Assembly: GCA_963710975.1 (NCBI GenBank)
Contig: CAVQCG010000004.1
Span: 558,001-622,000 of the forward strand
DNA: 64,000 nt
Direction of reading: 5' to 3'
Source of the DNA: JBBQXH01 sp963710975
GTDB lineage: Bacteria; Actinomycetota; Thermoleophilia; Gaiellales; Gaiellaceae
Shown: in pieces, positions 44,858 to 55,650 of the stretch
Layout of the letters: each line of letters starts with the position of its first letter
How positions within the stretch are numbered: the stretch's first letter is position 1
The notes under the pieces: generated by a model
The model's database searches: none
What the model was told of the DNA's origin: nothing
Seen by the model: the letters and a program-made list of their open reading frames with translations, nothing else
Position numbers and translations under genes: made by a program

Positions 44858-45833
44858 CGCCCCTGAGGACGTCGTTCGGCTCGTGGACGACCGTGTGGTC
44901 ATCCTCGACCAGCGGCGCCTGCCCGGTGAGGTGGTGGATCTCGACTGCCGATCGGCCTCCGAGGTTGCCGAGGCGATTCGTGTGCTCGCAGTCCGCGGCG
45001 CGCCCGCCATCGGCGTGGCAGCGGCGTTCGGCTATGCACTCGCCGCGCGGAACGGCGAGGACCTCGACCTCGCTGCGGCCACGTTGGTGGGCGCCCGGCC
45101 GACGGCGGTCAACCTCGCCTGGGCCGTCGCCGAGATGCAAAAGGCCGAACCCGATCCCGACGTGCTGGCCGGGCGGGCACGCGAGATCCACCGAGCGGAG
45201 GTTGCCCGCTGCGTGGCGATGGGACAGCATGCGGCGTCGCTGTTCGCGCCCGGTGCTCGCGCGCTGACCCACTGCAACACGGGTGCGCTCGCGACGGCCG
45301 GATTCGGGTCTGCTCTCGGTGCGTTGCGCACCGCCCACGACCAGGGGCGTCTCGAGCATGTCTACGTCGGCGAGACCCGGCCGCTGAACCAGGGGGCTCG
45401 GCTGACCGCCTGGGAGCTCGAGCAGCTCGGCATCCCGTTCACGGTGATCGTCGACGGCGCTGCCGGATCCGTCATGGCATCAGGCGGCGTGTCGCAGGTC
45501 GTCGTCGGCGCCGATCGCATCGCCGCGAACGGTGACGTGGCAAACAAGATCGGCACGTATAGTCTCGCGGTGCTCGCGTCTCATCACGGCATTCCCTTCA
45601 TCGTCGTCGCGCCGACATCCACGATCGACCGCGGGACATCCTCGGGGGAGGGGATCGTCGTCGAGGAGCGGTCGTCGCTCGAGGTCTCCGACCGTTTCCC
45701 GGCTCGGAACGCCGCCTTCGACGTCACACCGGCGGATCTGGTGACGGCGATCGTGAGCGAGGCGGGCGTGCATCGGGCCCCCTATGCAGGCTCACTCGCC
45801 GCCGCGGCGGAACGGCAGCAGGCAACGGCATGA
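44748..45833 (+). CDS. mtnA: S-methyl-5-thioribose-1-phosphate isomerase
   Basis: An aldose-ketose isomerase of methionine salvage. RLPGEVVDLDCRSASEVAEAI, VRGAPAIGVAAAFGYALAA, the catalytic cysteine in LTHCNTGALATAGFGSAL and the catalytic aspartate in VVVGADRIAANGDVANKIGTY are all there. The ATG at 44748 gives 361 residues; the family starts nearer to LKRVLAPEDVVRLVDD (about residue 33), so the first 30 residues, which read through the palindrome, are doubtful. An eIF2B-like paralogue is less likely given both catalytic residues. Beside ahcY it links the two SAM by-product pathways. ATGA overlap with the next gene. Confidence 0.9.
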   Translation: MRRPRSRPYLARYWRSLRRLAPPGAPHRRVVILKRVLAPEDVVRLVDDRVVILDQRRLPGEVVDLDCRSASEVAEAIRVLAVRGAPAIGVAAAFGYALAARNGEDLDLAAATLVGARPTAVNLAWAVAEMQKAEPDPDVLAGRAREIHRAEVARCVAMGQHAASLFAPGARALTHCNTGALATAGFGSALGALRTAHDQGRLEHVYVGETRPLNQGARLTAWELEQLGIPFTVIVDGAAGSVMASGGVSQVVVGADRIAANGDVANKIGTYSLAVLASHHGIPFIVVAPTSTIDRGTSSGEGIVVEERSSLEVSDRFPARNAAFDVTPADLVTAIVSEAGVHRAPYAGSLAAAAERQQATA

Positions 45834-46855
45834 AGGCGATGGTCATGGCGGCCGGGCTCGGCACGCGACTCCGTCCCCTGACGGACTTGATTCCGAAGCC
45901 GATGGTGCCTATCGCAAACCGCCCGGTCCTCCACCACCTGCTGAACCTGCTCGCTTCCCACGACGTCCGCGAGGTCGGCATCAACATCCACGTCCTGCCG
46001 GAGCTGATCACGGGCTACTTCGGCGACGGATCGGCGCTCGGCCTGCGGATCCGCTGGTCCGAGGAGAAGGAGCTCATGGGCACGGCGGGTGGTACCAAGC
46101 GCCTGCAGGACTTCTGGGGTCGCGAGACGATTCTCGTCACATCCGGCGACGGCCTCCACGACGTCGACGTGACCGCGCTCCTCGGCCATCATCGCCGCAC
46201 AGGTGCGCTCGCAACGCTCGCCGTCAAGCCCGTCGACGATCCGTCGGCGTACGGCGTCGTCATCCTCGACCGCGACACGCGGATTCGCGGTTTCCAGGAG
46301 AAGCCTCGCCGTGACGAAGCCCGGTCTGATCTTGCCAACTGCGGCGTCTACGTGATCGAGCCGGAGTTGCTCGATCGGGTTCCGGCGGACACGTTCTACG
46401 ACTTCGGCGAGGACGTCTGGCCTGCGCTGGTCGCTGCGGGAGAGCCGGTGTACGCCTTCACGACGATGGCCTACTGGAACGACGTCGGTGGGCTCGACGA
46501 GCTGCGAAACTCGATCCTCGACGCGGTCTCCGGGCGTGTCCGGCTCCAGATTCCCGGCGAGGAGATACTTCCGGGCGTGTGGGCAGAGTCGGGGTACGAG
46601 CTGGACCCGGGCGCGCAGGTCGAAGGTCCGGTCGTGCTCGGCAGGAACGTGATCATCGAGGAGGGCGCCCGGATCCGTGGCCCCGCCGCGATCGGCGCCG
46701 ACTCGAGGGTCGGAAGGCGCGCGGCGATCCGTAGCGCGGCCCTTCTCCCCGGAAGCGTCGTCCCGGACGAAGGCATCGCCATCGCGGGGATCTTCGGAGA
46801 CGCCTCGAAGCTTGCCGAGAGCATCCTTCGATACCCGGCCGCGCTCGATTCGTAA
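45830..46855 (+). CDS. Mannose-1-phosphate guanylyltransferase-like sugar nucleotidyltransferase with beta-helix tail
   Basis: A 341-residue enzyme. The N-terminal nucleotidyltransferase begins MKAMVMAAGLGTRLRPLTDL and has IPKPMVPIANRPVLHHLL, the metal site VTSGDGLHDVDV and GFQEKPRRDEARSDLANCGVY-like sequence. From about residue 245 a left-handed beta-helix follows (VEGPVVLGRNVIIEEGARI). This is the form of GDP-mannose or glucose-1-phosphate thymidylyl/uridylyl transferases; the specific sugar cannot be fixed. ATGA overlap with mtnA. Confidence 0.87.
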   Translation: MKAMVMAAGLGTRLRPLTDLIPKPMVPIANRPVLHHLLNLLASHDVREVGINIHVLPELITGYFGDGSALGLRIRWSEEKELMGTAGGTKRLQDFWGRETILVTSGDGLHDVDVTALLGHHRRTGALATLAVKPVDDPSAYGVVILDRDTRIRGFQEKPRRDEARSDLANCGVYVIEPELLDRVPADTFYDFGEDVWPALVAAGEPVYAFTTMAYWNDVGGLDELRNSILDAVSGRVRLQIPGEEILPGVWAESGYELDPGAQVEGPVVLGRNVIIEEGARIRGPAAIGADSRVGRRAAIRSAALLPGSVVPDEGIAIAGIFGDASKLAESILRYPAALDS

Positions 46856-46888
46856 CGCCCGGCGCGCGATCCGCGCGAATAGTCGATC

Positions 46889-46894
46889 TACGCT
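46889..46894 (+). promoter_or_regulatory. Likely -10 box (TACGCT) of comF
   Basis: TACGCT ends six bases before the GTG at 46901 and no ribosome-binding site is present, matching the leaderless pattern. Confidence 0.35.
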
Positions 46895-46900
46895 CGAGCC

Positions 46901-47572
46901 GTGGGCTTGCTCGACCTCCTGCTTCCCGATCGTTGCAGCTCATGTGGGGTCGAGGGCGCCAGTCTCTGCGGCGATTGTCGATGCTCGCTCGTCCTGATTC
47001 AGCCACCGCTCTGCTCGCGATGCGGAAATCAGGTCTCCTGGCCCGTTGCTCGGTGCCTCGAGTGCACCGGGCGCCGCCTTGCGTTCGTCTCGGCTCGGGC
47101 CGCTGTCGCCTACGAAGGACCTGTGACCCGTATCGTCGGGGCGTGGAAGGAGGGTGGCCGGAGAGGGCTCGCGCGCCTGGCCGCAGAGCTCGTCGCCGAA
47201 TCTGTCCCGCCACCGAGAGCGCAGGTTGTCGCGTACGTACCCGCTGCGGGAGAACGCGCGCTCTGGCGCGGTTTCAATCCCGCCGCAGCACTCGCGCACG
47301 AGCTTTCCCTCCGCTGGCAGCTCCCCCTGCTCGACCTTCTCGTGCGGAGGCACTCCGGGCGGCGACAGCGAGGACTGCCACTCGCCGATCGTCGCCGGAA
47401 CGTGGCAGGGGCATTCAGGCCCGTGCGGCCCTCGCCATACACGGTCGTCCTCGTCGACGACGTCTACACGAGCGGGGCCACCGTCAGTGCTGCGGCAGGT
47501 GCGCTCGTGGGTGCAGGCGCCCGCGAGGTGGAGGTCGTGACCTTCGCGCGAACCCTCCGGGGCCACCGCTGA
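46901..47572 (+). CDS. ComF family phosphoribosyltransferase-like protein
   Basis: A 223-residue protein with an N-terminal zinc ribbon (LPDRCSSCGVEGASLCGDC and PLCSRCGNQ...CLECTGRR) and a C-terminal PRTase-like domain with the PRPP loop VVLVDDVYTSGATVSAAAG. RRHSGRRQRGLPLADRRRNV matches ComF. In naturally competent bacteria ComF helps in DNA uptake; in others its role is unclear. It sits alone between the sugar-nucleotide genes and hpf. Confidence 0.9.
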   Translation: MGLLDLLLPDRCSSCGVEGASLCGDCRCSLVLIQPPLCSRCGNQVSWPVARCLECTGRRLAFVSARAAVAYEGPVTRIVGAWKEGGRRGLARLAAELVAESVPPPRAQVVAYVPAAGERALWRGFNPAAALAHELSLRWQLPLLDLLVRRHSGRRQRGLPLADRRRNVAGAFRPVRPSPYTVVLVDDVYTSGATVSAAAGALVGAGAREVEVVTFARTLRGHR

Positions 47573-47594
47573 CGTGCCCGCCGGTGGGGTAGAG

Positions 47595-47623
47595 TTGACC
47601 ACCTGTTTCCCGCGACCTAGAGG
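47595..47623 (+). promoter_or_regulatory. Promoter of hpf (TTGACC-17-TAGAGG)
   Basis: TTGACC (47595-47600) and TAGAGG (47618-47623) are separated by exactly 17 bases. This is the best two-part promoter in the window and gives hpf a leader of about 75 bases. Confidence 0.65.
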
Positions 47624-47664
47624 CTTGATGTGAAGTGACCGTACGCCTCTCGCATCAGGCCTCT
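47619..47664 (+). promoter_or_regulatory. Inverted repeat in the hpf leader
   Basis: AGAGGCTTGATG (47619-47630) and CATCAGGCCTCT (47653-47664) match in 11 of 12 positions and can form a stem with a 22-base loop. It overlaps the -10 box, so it could act as an operator on DNA or as the 5' stem of the leader RNA. Confidence 0.45.
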
Positions 47665-47704
47665 AACTCGCCGGCGAGCGCCGGCGAAGGAAGAGGAGGC
47701 TCCG

Positions 47705-48253
47705 GTGAGACTTCAGGTCAAGGGCAAGAACATGGAGGTCAGCGACTCGCTCTACCGCTATGCGGAGGAGAAGCTGGAGAAGCTCGACCGCCATCTGAAC
47801 GACGCGACACGGCTCGAGCTCGAGCTCGCGGTGGAGAAGAATCCGTCGATCTCCGCGAGCCAGGTTGCAGAAGCGACCGTGTGGACGAAGGGCCCGATTC
47901 TTCGCGCCAGAGAGAGCTCGGACGACATGAAGGCGTCGATCGACCTGCTTGTCGAGAAGCTCGAGCGTCAGGCCAAGCGCTACCGCGAGAAGCGCCAGCG
48001 CAAGCAGCTCGCGCGCCATGCTCACCCGGTGGGCATCGAGGATGCTCGCCCCGTCGTCGCCGACGAGGCCGAGCCCGTCATCGTCAAGACCAAGCAGTTC
48101 GCGGTGAAGCCCATGACGCCAGAGGAGGCAGTCCTCCAGCTCGAGCTCATCGGCCACGACTTCTTCTGCTTCCGGAACGTCGAGTCGAACGAGGTCAACG
48201 TCCTCTACCGGCGGCGCGACGCGAACTACGGCCTCATCGAGCCCAGAGGATGA
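47705..48253 (+). CDS. hpf: Ribosome hibernation promoting factor, long form
   Basis: The 182-residue protein has the N-terminal S30AE domain (RLQVKGKNMEVSDSLYRYAE, KLDRHLNDATRLELEL) and the C-terminal dimerisation domain (KTKQFAVKPMTPEEAVLQLE, then GHDFFCFRNVESNEVNVLYR). Long forms dimerise 70S ribosomes to 100S in stationary phase. It has its own promoter and a leader with an inverted repeat. GTG start; ATGA overlap with the following gene. Position directly before secA is common. Confidence 0.95.
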   Translation: MRLQVKGKNMEVSDSLYRYAEEKLEKLDRHLNDATRLELELAVEKNPSISASQVAEATVWTKGPILRARESSDDMKASIDLLVEKLERQAKRYREKRQRKQLARHAHPVGIEDARPVVADEAEPVIVKTKQFAVKPMTPEEAVLQLELIGHDFFCFRNVESNEVNVLYRRRDANYGLIEPRG

Positions 48254-48798
48254 CCCGTGACGACATCGTCGACCCGCGAGTTGTGCCGCGCTGGGTGGAG
48301 GCTGGTGTCTCGGGCGTTCCGCGCCCGGCCGAGTGGGAGTACGTCGCGATCGTCGACATCCCCGAGCTTCAAGAGACGGTCACCGGCGAGATCGAGTTCA
48401 GCGTGTTGCCGAGCGGCGCCGTGGTGCGTGGGAAGGGCATCGAGCCGGGTGTCGTCCTCGAGCGCCTCGCATCGCGTGTGGGCGAGCACGTGGAAGCGCC
48501 CCTGGAAGCAGTCGCGGTTCGGCGGGGCTCGGTGCAGTGGGCGCTTGCCGGAAGGCGCGTCAATCTCGAGCAGATCGATCTTCCTTCGGGCGTCGACGCG
48601 GACGAGATCACCGTGGCGGTCGGCCCCGACGGCGCTCGATCCGTCGTCGTCGACGGTGAGGAGCGAGAGACCTTCGACCGGCTCGTCGGGGACGCGGTCG
48701 ACTTGCTCGAGCGCGAGGGCCGGCGCCGTCACTCTGCGTTCGTGGCTCGTGCCTCCAAGGTGGGAGGGCGGTGGGATCTGACCGTCGATCCCCTCTGA
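48250..48798 (+). CDS. Hypothetical protein between hpf and secA
   Basis: A 182-residue soluble protein without signal peptide or membrane segment, not recognised. The N-terminal half has PAEWEYVAIVDIPELQETVTG and FSVLPSGAVVRGKGIEPG; the C-terminal half has a repeated beta-rich pattern (ITVAVGPDGARSVVVDGEER) and HSAFVARASKVGGRWDLTVD. It overlaps the hpf stop by ATGA, so it is co-translated with hpf, suggesting a role linked to resting ribosomes or secretion. Intact reading frame and GC-rich third positions support a real gene. Confidence 0.7.
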   Translation: MTRDDIVDPRVVPRWVEAGVSGVPRPAEWEYVAIVDIPELQETVTGEIEFSVLPSGAVVRGKGIEPGVVLERLASRVGEHVEAPLEAVAVRRGSVQWALAGRRVNLEQIDLPSGVDADEITVAVGPDGARSVVVDGEERETFDRLVGDAVDLLEREGRRRHSAFVARASKVGGRWDLTVDPL

Positions 48799-48823
48799 CC
48801 CTCCCGGTTTCGACCGCTACCCT
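48795..48823 (+). promoter_or_regulatory. Likely promoter of secA (CTGACC-17-TACCCT)
   Basis: CTGACC (48795-48800) and TACCCT (48818-48823) are 17 bases apart. The -10 box ends six bases before the secA ATG, so the message should be leaderless. No ribosome-binding site is seen. Confidence 0.5.
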
Positions 48824-48829
48824 CTAGGC

Positions 48830-51472
<2,643 letters not shown>

Positions 51473-51478
51473 ACACGC

Positions 51479-52586
51479 GTGGCTGAGCGCGCGACGATCG
51501 AGAGCGACCTCGAGGAGATCAGGGCCCAGCTCGGCTGGGTCCGTGATTACCTTTGACCCCGATTCCTTGCGTGTCCGCCTGTCCGAGCTCGAGGCGACGA
51601 TGGGGGAACCGGGCTTCTGGGACGATCAACAGCGCGCAGCAGGGCTCTCGTCCGAGCACGCTCGCCTGACGAAGAGCCTCGAGCGGTACGACAGCCTGGC
51701 GGCGGAGCTCGACGACCTCGACGAGCTCTCGTCACTGGCGTCCGACGACGGGGAGCTGGATGAGATCGCCGTCTCGCTCGAGCCCCTGAAGCGCCAGCTC
51801 GAGCGTCTCGAGGAAGCTGCCCTGTTCCGTGGCGAGTACGACGGCGGGGATGCGGTCGTCACGATTCACGCCGGAACCGGCGGCACGGACGCGCAGGACT
51901 GGACCGAGATGCTGCTCCGGATGTACCTTCGCTGGGCCGACGATCGCGGCTTCTCGGCGGAGCTCGTCGAGGCCTCGCCGGGCGAGGAGGCAGGCCTCAA
52001 GTCCGCGACGTTCACGGTCTCCGGCGAGAACGCATACGGCGTGCTGAAGGCAGAGCGCGGTGTGCATCGCCTCGTCCGGCTCTCGCCCTTCGACCAGGCT
52101 CACCGGCGACACACGTCGTTCGCCCAGGTGATCGTGAGTCCGCTCGTGCCCGAGAGTGCGGGCGTCGAGATCGACGAGGCGGACCTTCGGATCGACACCT
52201 ATCGTGCGAGTGGGGCCGGTGGCCAGCACGTCAACAAGACCGATTCCGCGGTGCGCATCACGCACGTCCCGACGGGGATCGTTGTTCAGTGTCAGAACGA
52301 GCGGTCCCAGCTATCGAACAAGAACACGGCGCTCCGGATCCTGAGAAGCCGCCTCGTCGAGGTCGAACAGGAGAAGCGCGAAGCGGAGATCGCGGCAGAG
52401 CGAGGCGCCGCGCAGGACATCGGGTTCGGCAGCCAGATTCGCAGCTACGTTCTCCACCCGTACCAGCTGGTCAAGGATCACCGCACGGGCCTCGAAGAGG
52501 GCAACACGCAGGCCGTCCTCGATGGACGTCTCGACGGGTTGATCCACGCGTATCTTCTCGCCCAGGCGGCTGGGAAGGTGGCGTGA
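51479..52586 (+). CDS. prfB: Peptide chain release factor 2 with programmed +1 frameshift
   Basis: A short first reading frame (VAERATIESDLEEIRAQLGW, then VRDYL) ends at CTT TGA C (51551-51557), the classical RF2 slippery stop. A +1 shift continues with DPDSLRVRLSELEATMGEPG and gives 368 residues. The GGQ loop is ASGAGGQHVNKTDSAVRITH. RF2 reads UGA, so low RF2 lets the ribosome shift past its own in-frame UGA. No strong Shine-Dalgarno-like stimulator (AGGGGG type) is seen three to six bases before CTT; GGGT is further upstream. GTG start six bases behind secA. Confidence 0.93.
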
Positions 52587-52689
52587 CGCCCGCTTCCGGT
52601 AGACTGGTGGGTCGAGGAAGAAGCCGGGCGCGTGCCGGCGGCCGAGAGCCGCGCAAGGACTTACGCCCGAACCCCCGAAACTCCGCGAA

Positions 52690-53475
52690 GTGACTGCTGC
52701 GCAGGATCCCGAGCTGACACGCCACACGCCTCGGTCGAACGGCGTGCCGTCGGCTGCTGTCTCGGAAGGCGAGCCGGAGACGGGCACCGGGCGTCCGATG
52801 ATCGTGTTCGACGCCGTGACGAAGGTGTACGAGCCGAACGTCGTTGCCCTCAGCGACGTCTCGTTCACGATCGAGCGGAGCGAGTTCGTCTTTCTCGTCG
52901 GGGCGTCGGGATCTGGGAAGTCGACCATGATCCGCCTGATGATCAAGGAGCTCGAGCCCACCGACGGGCGGATCATCATCGGCGGCCGTGAGCTGGCGCG
53001 CCTGAAGCGAAAGCTCACCCCGCTTCTCCGCCGGAACATCGGGTGCGTCTTCCAGGACTTCAAGCTGCTGCCCAACCGCACCGCGTTCGAGAACGTCGCG
53101 TACGCCCTCAAGGTGCAGGGCGAACCCAAGCGCGAGATCAGGACGAAGGTTCCCGAGGTCCTGAACCTCGTGGGGCTCTCTCACAAGATGAGCTCGTTCC
53201 CGGACGAGCTGTCCGGTGGTGAGCAGCAGCGCGTATCGATCGCGCGCGCGTTCGTCAACCACCCGCCGATCCTGATCTGCGACGAGCCGACCGGCAACCT
53301 CGATCCGGACACGTCCGTCGGCATCATGCAGCTCCTGTACCGGATCAATCAGACAGGAACGACGATCGTCATGGCCACACACGATCGAGAGATGGTCGAC
53401 AAGATGCGCCGCCGTGTCATCGCGCTCGAGGACGGGAAGCTCCTGCGCGACGAGCGCCGCGGAGGCTACGGGTAG
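52690..53475 (+). CDS. ftsE: Cell division ATP-binding protein FtsE
   Basis: An ABC ATPase that with FtsX controls peptidoglycan hydrolases at the septum. Walker A is LVGASGSGKSTMIRLMIKEL, the signature ELSGGEQQRVSIARAFV, Walker B ILICDEPTGNLDPDTSVG, and the switch IVMATHDREMV. The GTG at 52690 would add a disordered N-terminal 36 residues; the ATG at 52798 gives 225 residues, the usual FtsE length, and may be the true start. TAGACT near 52602 may be its promoter box. Confidence 0.93.
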   Translation: MTAAQDPELTRHTPRSNGVPSAAVSEGEPETGTGRPMIVFDAVTKVYEPNVVALSDVSFTIERSEFVFLVGASGSGKSTMIRLMIKELEPTDGRIIIGGRELARLKRKLTPLLRRNIGCVFQDFKLLPNRTAFENVAYALKVQGEPKREIRTKVPEVLNLVGLSHKMSSFPDELSGGEQQRVSIARAFVNHPPILICDEPTGNLDPDTSVGIMQLLYRINQTGTTIVMATHDREMVDKMRRRVIALEDGKLLRDERRGGYG

Positions 53476-53477
53476 GC

Positions 53478-54371
53478 GTGGAGCGGTTCAAGCTCTTCGT
53501 CGGCGAGGCAACCCGCTCGATCTTCGCCAACCTCTCGACCACGGTTGCCGCCACGATGACCGTGCTCATCGGCATGTTCCTCCTCGGGCTCTTCATCGCG
53601 CTCGGGTCGTGGGTCGTCTCCTGGACGGACCACGTGAAGAAGGAGGTCGAGGTCAAGGTCTTCTTCTGTACACCGCTGTCGTGCGACGGCTACGCGAAGC
53701 CCAAACAGATCAATGCGGTGAAGGCGCAGTTGCTTGCGATGCCAGAGGTGAAGAGCATCGTCTTCGTGTCGAGGGACGAGGCGTTGCGGCGCATGAAGAA
53801 GGAGACTCCCGAGCTGACCCAGAACCTCGTCGGCAACCCTCTGCCTGACGCGTACGAAGTGACTCCGAAGCGCGCGGAGGACGTCGACGTCATCGCGAGC
53901 AGTCTGAAGCCTGCGCCTGTCGGGGTCGACAAGGTCGACTACGCGAAGAAGAAGACCAACCGCATCCTCAAGGTGGCGGGAATCATCGAGCTGGTCTTCC
54001 TGATCGCCGCGTTCCTCCTGCTCGTGGCTTCGATCATCCTCATCGCGAACACGATCCGCCTGTCGATCTTCTCGCGGCGAAGGGAGATCGAGGTGATGAA
54101 GCTCGTCGGAGCGACGAACTGGTTCGTTCGGGGCCCGTTCATGCTGGAGGGGCTGATCTGCGGGCTGGTCGGCAGCGTGCTGGCCGTTGTTCTCCTCTTC
54201 ATCGGCCAGAAGCTCGCTCTGCCCGCCATCTTCAGCGACACGATCAAGAATGCTGGAACAGACGTGCATGCATGGAGCTTCGGGGTCGTCGCCGTGATTC
54301 TCGTGGCGGCAGGTCTCTTCCTCGGCGCTCTCGGGTCGGGTATCACGCTGCGTCGCTTTCTCAAGGTCTGA
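53478..54371 (+). CDS. ftsX: Cell division protein FtsX
   Basis: A 297-residue membrane partner of FtsE. A short N-terminal cytoplasmic part, a first helix (TTVAATMTVLIGMFLLGLFI), a roughly 110-residue outside domain with a cysteine pair (VFFCTPLSCDGYAK), then three helices including FLIAAFLLLVASIILIANTI and the coupling segment FSRRREIEVMKLVGATNWFV. The two cysteines likely form a disulfide as in mycobacterial FtsX. GTG start two bases behind ftsE. Confidence 0.93.
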   Translation: MERFKLFVGEATRSIFANLSTTVAATMTVLIGMFLLGLFIALGSWVVSWTDHVKKEVEVKVFFCTPLSCDGYAKPKQINAVKAQLLAMPEVKSIVFVSRDEALRRMKKETPELTQNLVGNPLPDAYEVTPKRAEDVDVIASSLKPAPVGVDKVDYAKKKTNRILKVAGIIELVFLIAAFLLLVASIILIANTIRLSIFSRRREIEVMKLVGATNWFVRGPFMLEGLICGLVGSVLAVVLLFIGQKLALPAIFSDTIKNAGTDVHAWSFGVVAVILVAAGLFLGALGSGITLRRFLKV

Positions 54372-54398
54372 GCGGAGCGGCTCGGGGGGCCCGGGCCG

Positions 54399-54404
54399 TA
54401 TACT
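54399..54404 (+). promoter_or_regulatory. Likely -10 box (TATACT) of ctpA
   Basis: A consensus-like TATACT lies 22 bases before the ctpA ATG in the 55-base gap after ftsX. The leader would be about 15 bases with no Shine-Dalgarno sequence. Confidence 0.4.
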
Positions 54405-54426
54405 CACGCATCACAACCATTCGCAA

Positions 54427-55650
54427 ATGAGACGAGCGGGTGCGATCGGATGCGGCCTGGTGCTGCTCGCTGGAGCAGTCACGTTTGCGCTGTATCTCCA
54501 CCGTGACGCGAAACCGGTTGCGGCGCTGGCTCCGGTGACGACAACGTGGCATCACGGTCCGCTTCGAGGTATCGGGCCATTCCCGATCCCTGAGGCCCCC
54601 GCCACACCTCCATCGGCGCTCGACCAGGTTCGTCAGGCTCTGGCGCAGGCCTACTACCGACATGTTTCCGCAGCGATGCTGTCGCAGCCGTCGATTCCGT
54701 TGATGCTCGACCAACTCGGCGACCCGTACACGGAGTACCTCGACCCGGATGCCTACGAGGCGCTGCAGGAGGGGTTGAGCCGGAAGTACTTCGGCGTAGG
54801 ACTGCGCGTCGACCGCACTGACGGAGGGCTGCTCGTCACCTCCTCGATGAACGGCCCGGCACGGCAGGCCGGGATTCGCACGGGAGACGTCATCGTGTCG
54901 ATCGACGGCGAGAGTGCCGAGGGGATCCCGTTCGACAGGTCGCTTGCGCTGATCAAAGGCGAGGAAGGGACCGTCGTCGCGCTCGAGGTCCGCCGTCCGG
55001 GACAGAAGAATGCGATGCGTTTCAACGTCGTGCGGCGCAACATCGAGTTGTCTGCCGTGCGCTCGCGGATCTTCACGAGTGCAGGGCATCACCTCGGCTA
55101 TATCCGCATCGGCTCGTTCCTCGGGAATGCAGCCGAGCGGGTCGAAGCGGCGACGCGCGGCCTCCGGGTCAAGGGCGCCGAAGGATTCATCATCGACCTC
55201 AGAGGCGACCCGGGCGGGTACCTGACGCAGGCTGTCCGGGTGGCGTCGCTCTTCCTGAAGAGCGGCGCGGTCTGTTCGACAAGCGGCGTGAACCAGGCGA
55301 CCCGGGTATTCACCGTCTCGGGCGCTTCGGTCGACACCGAAAGACCTCTCGTGGTGCTCGTCGACCGGCGAAGTGCGAGCGCGGCGGAGATCGTGGCCGG
55401 CGCCCTACGAGATCACGGGCGGGCGACAGTCGTCGGGAAGAGAACGTACGGAAAGGCGACGGTGCAGTCGTTGATCGCGCTCTCGAATGGGGGTGCTCTC
55501 AAGCTGACGACGGCGACGTACCTGACTCCGAAGGGCTCGAGCATCGGAGGCAGGGGAATCCGCCCTCAGGTGAAGGCCGTGGACGACCCGCGGACACGGC
55601 CCGACGAGGGTGTCGTCGCCGCGGCACGCGTTCTCGTCGGGCAGCTGTAG
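54427..55650 (+). CDS. ctpA: C-terminal processing (S41) peptidase
   Basis: A 407-residue protease with an N-terminal signal/anchor (GCGLVLLAGAVTFALYL). A PDZ domain follows (YFGVGLRVDRTDGGLLVTSS to SIDGESAEGIPFDRSL), then the S41 catalytic core. The nucleophile serine is in DRRSASAAEIVAGALRD and the general-base lysine in GKRTYGKATVQSL. It acts outside the membrane. Order ftsE-ftsX-ctpA is widely conserved, consistent with a link to peptidoglycan hydrolase control. Confidence 0.93.
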   Translation: MRRAGAIGCGLVLLAGAVTFALYLHRDAKPVAALAPVTTTWHHGPLRGIGPFPIPEAPATPPSALDQVRQALAQAYYRHVSAAMLSQPSIPLMLDQLGDPYTEYLDPDAYEALQEGLSRKYFGVGLRVDRTDGGLLVTSSMNGPARQAGIRTGDVIVSIDGESAEGIPFDRSLALIKGEEGTVVALEVRRPGQKNAMRFNVVRRNIELSAVRSRIFTSAGHHLGYIRIGSFLGNAAERVEAATRGLRVKGAEGFIIDLRGDPGGYLTQAVRVASLFLKSGAVCSTSGVNQATRVFTVSGASVDTERPLVVLVDRRSASAAEIVAGALRDHGRATVVGKRTYGKATVQSLIALSNGGALKLTTATYLTPKGSSIGGRGIRPQVKAVDDPRTRPDEGVVAAARVLVGQL

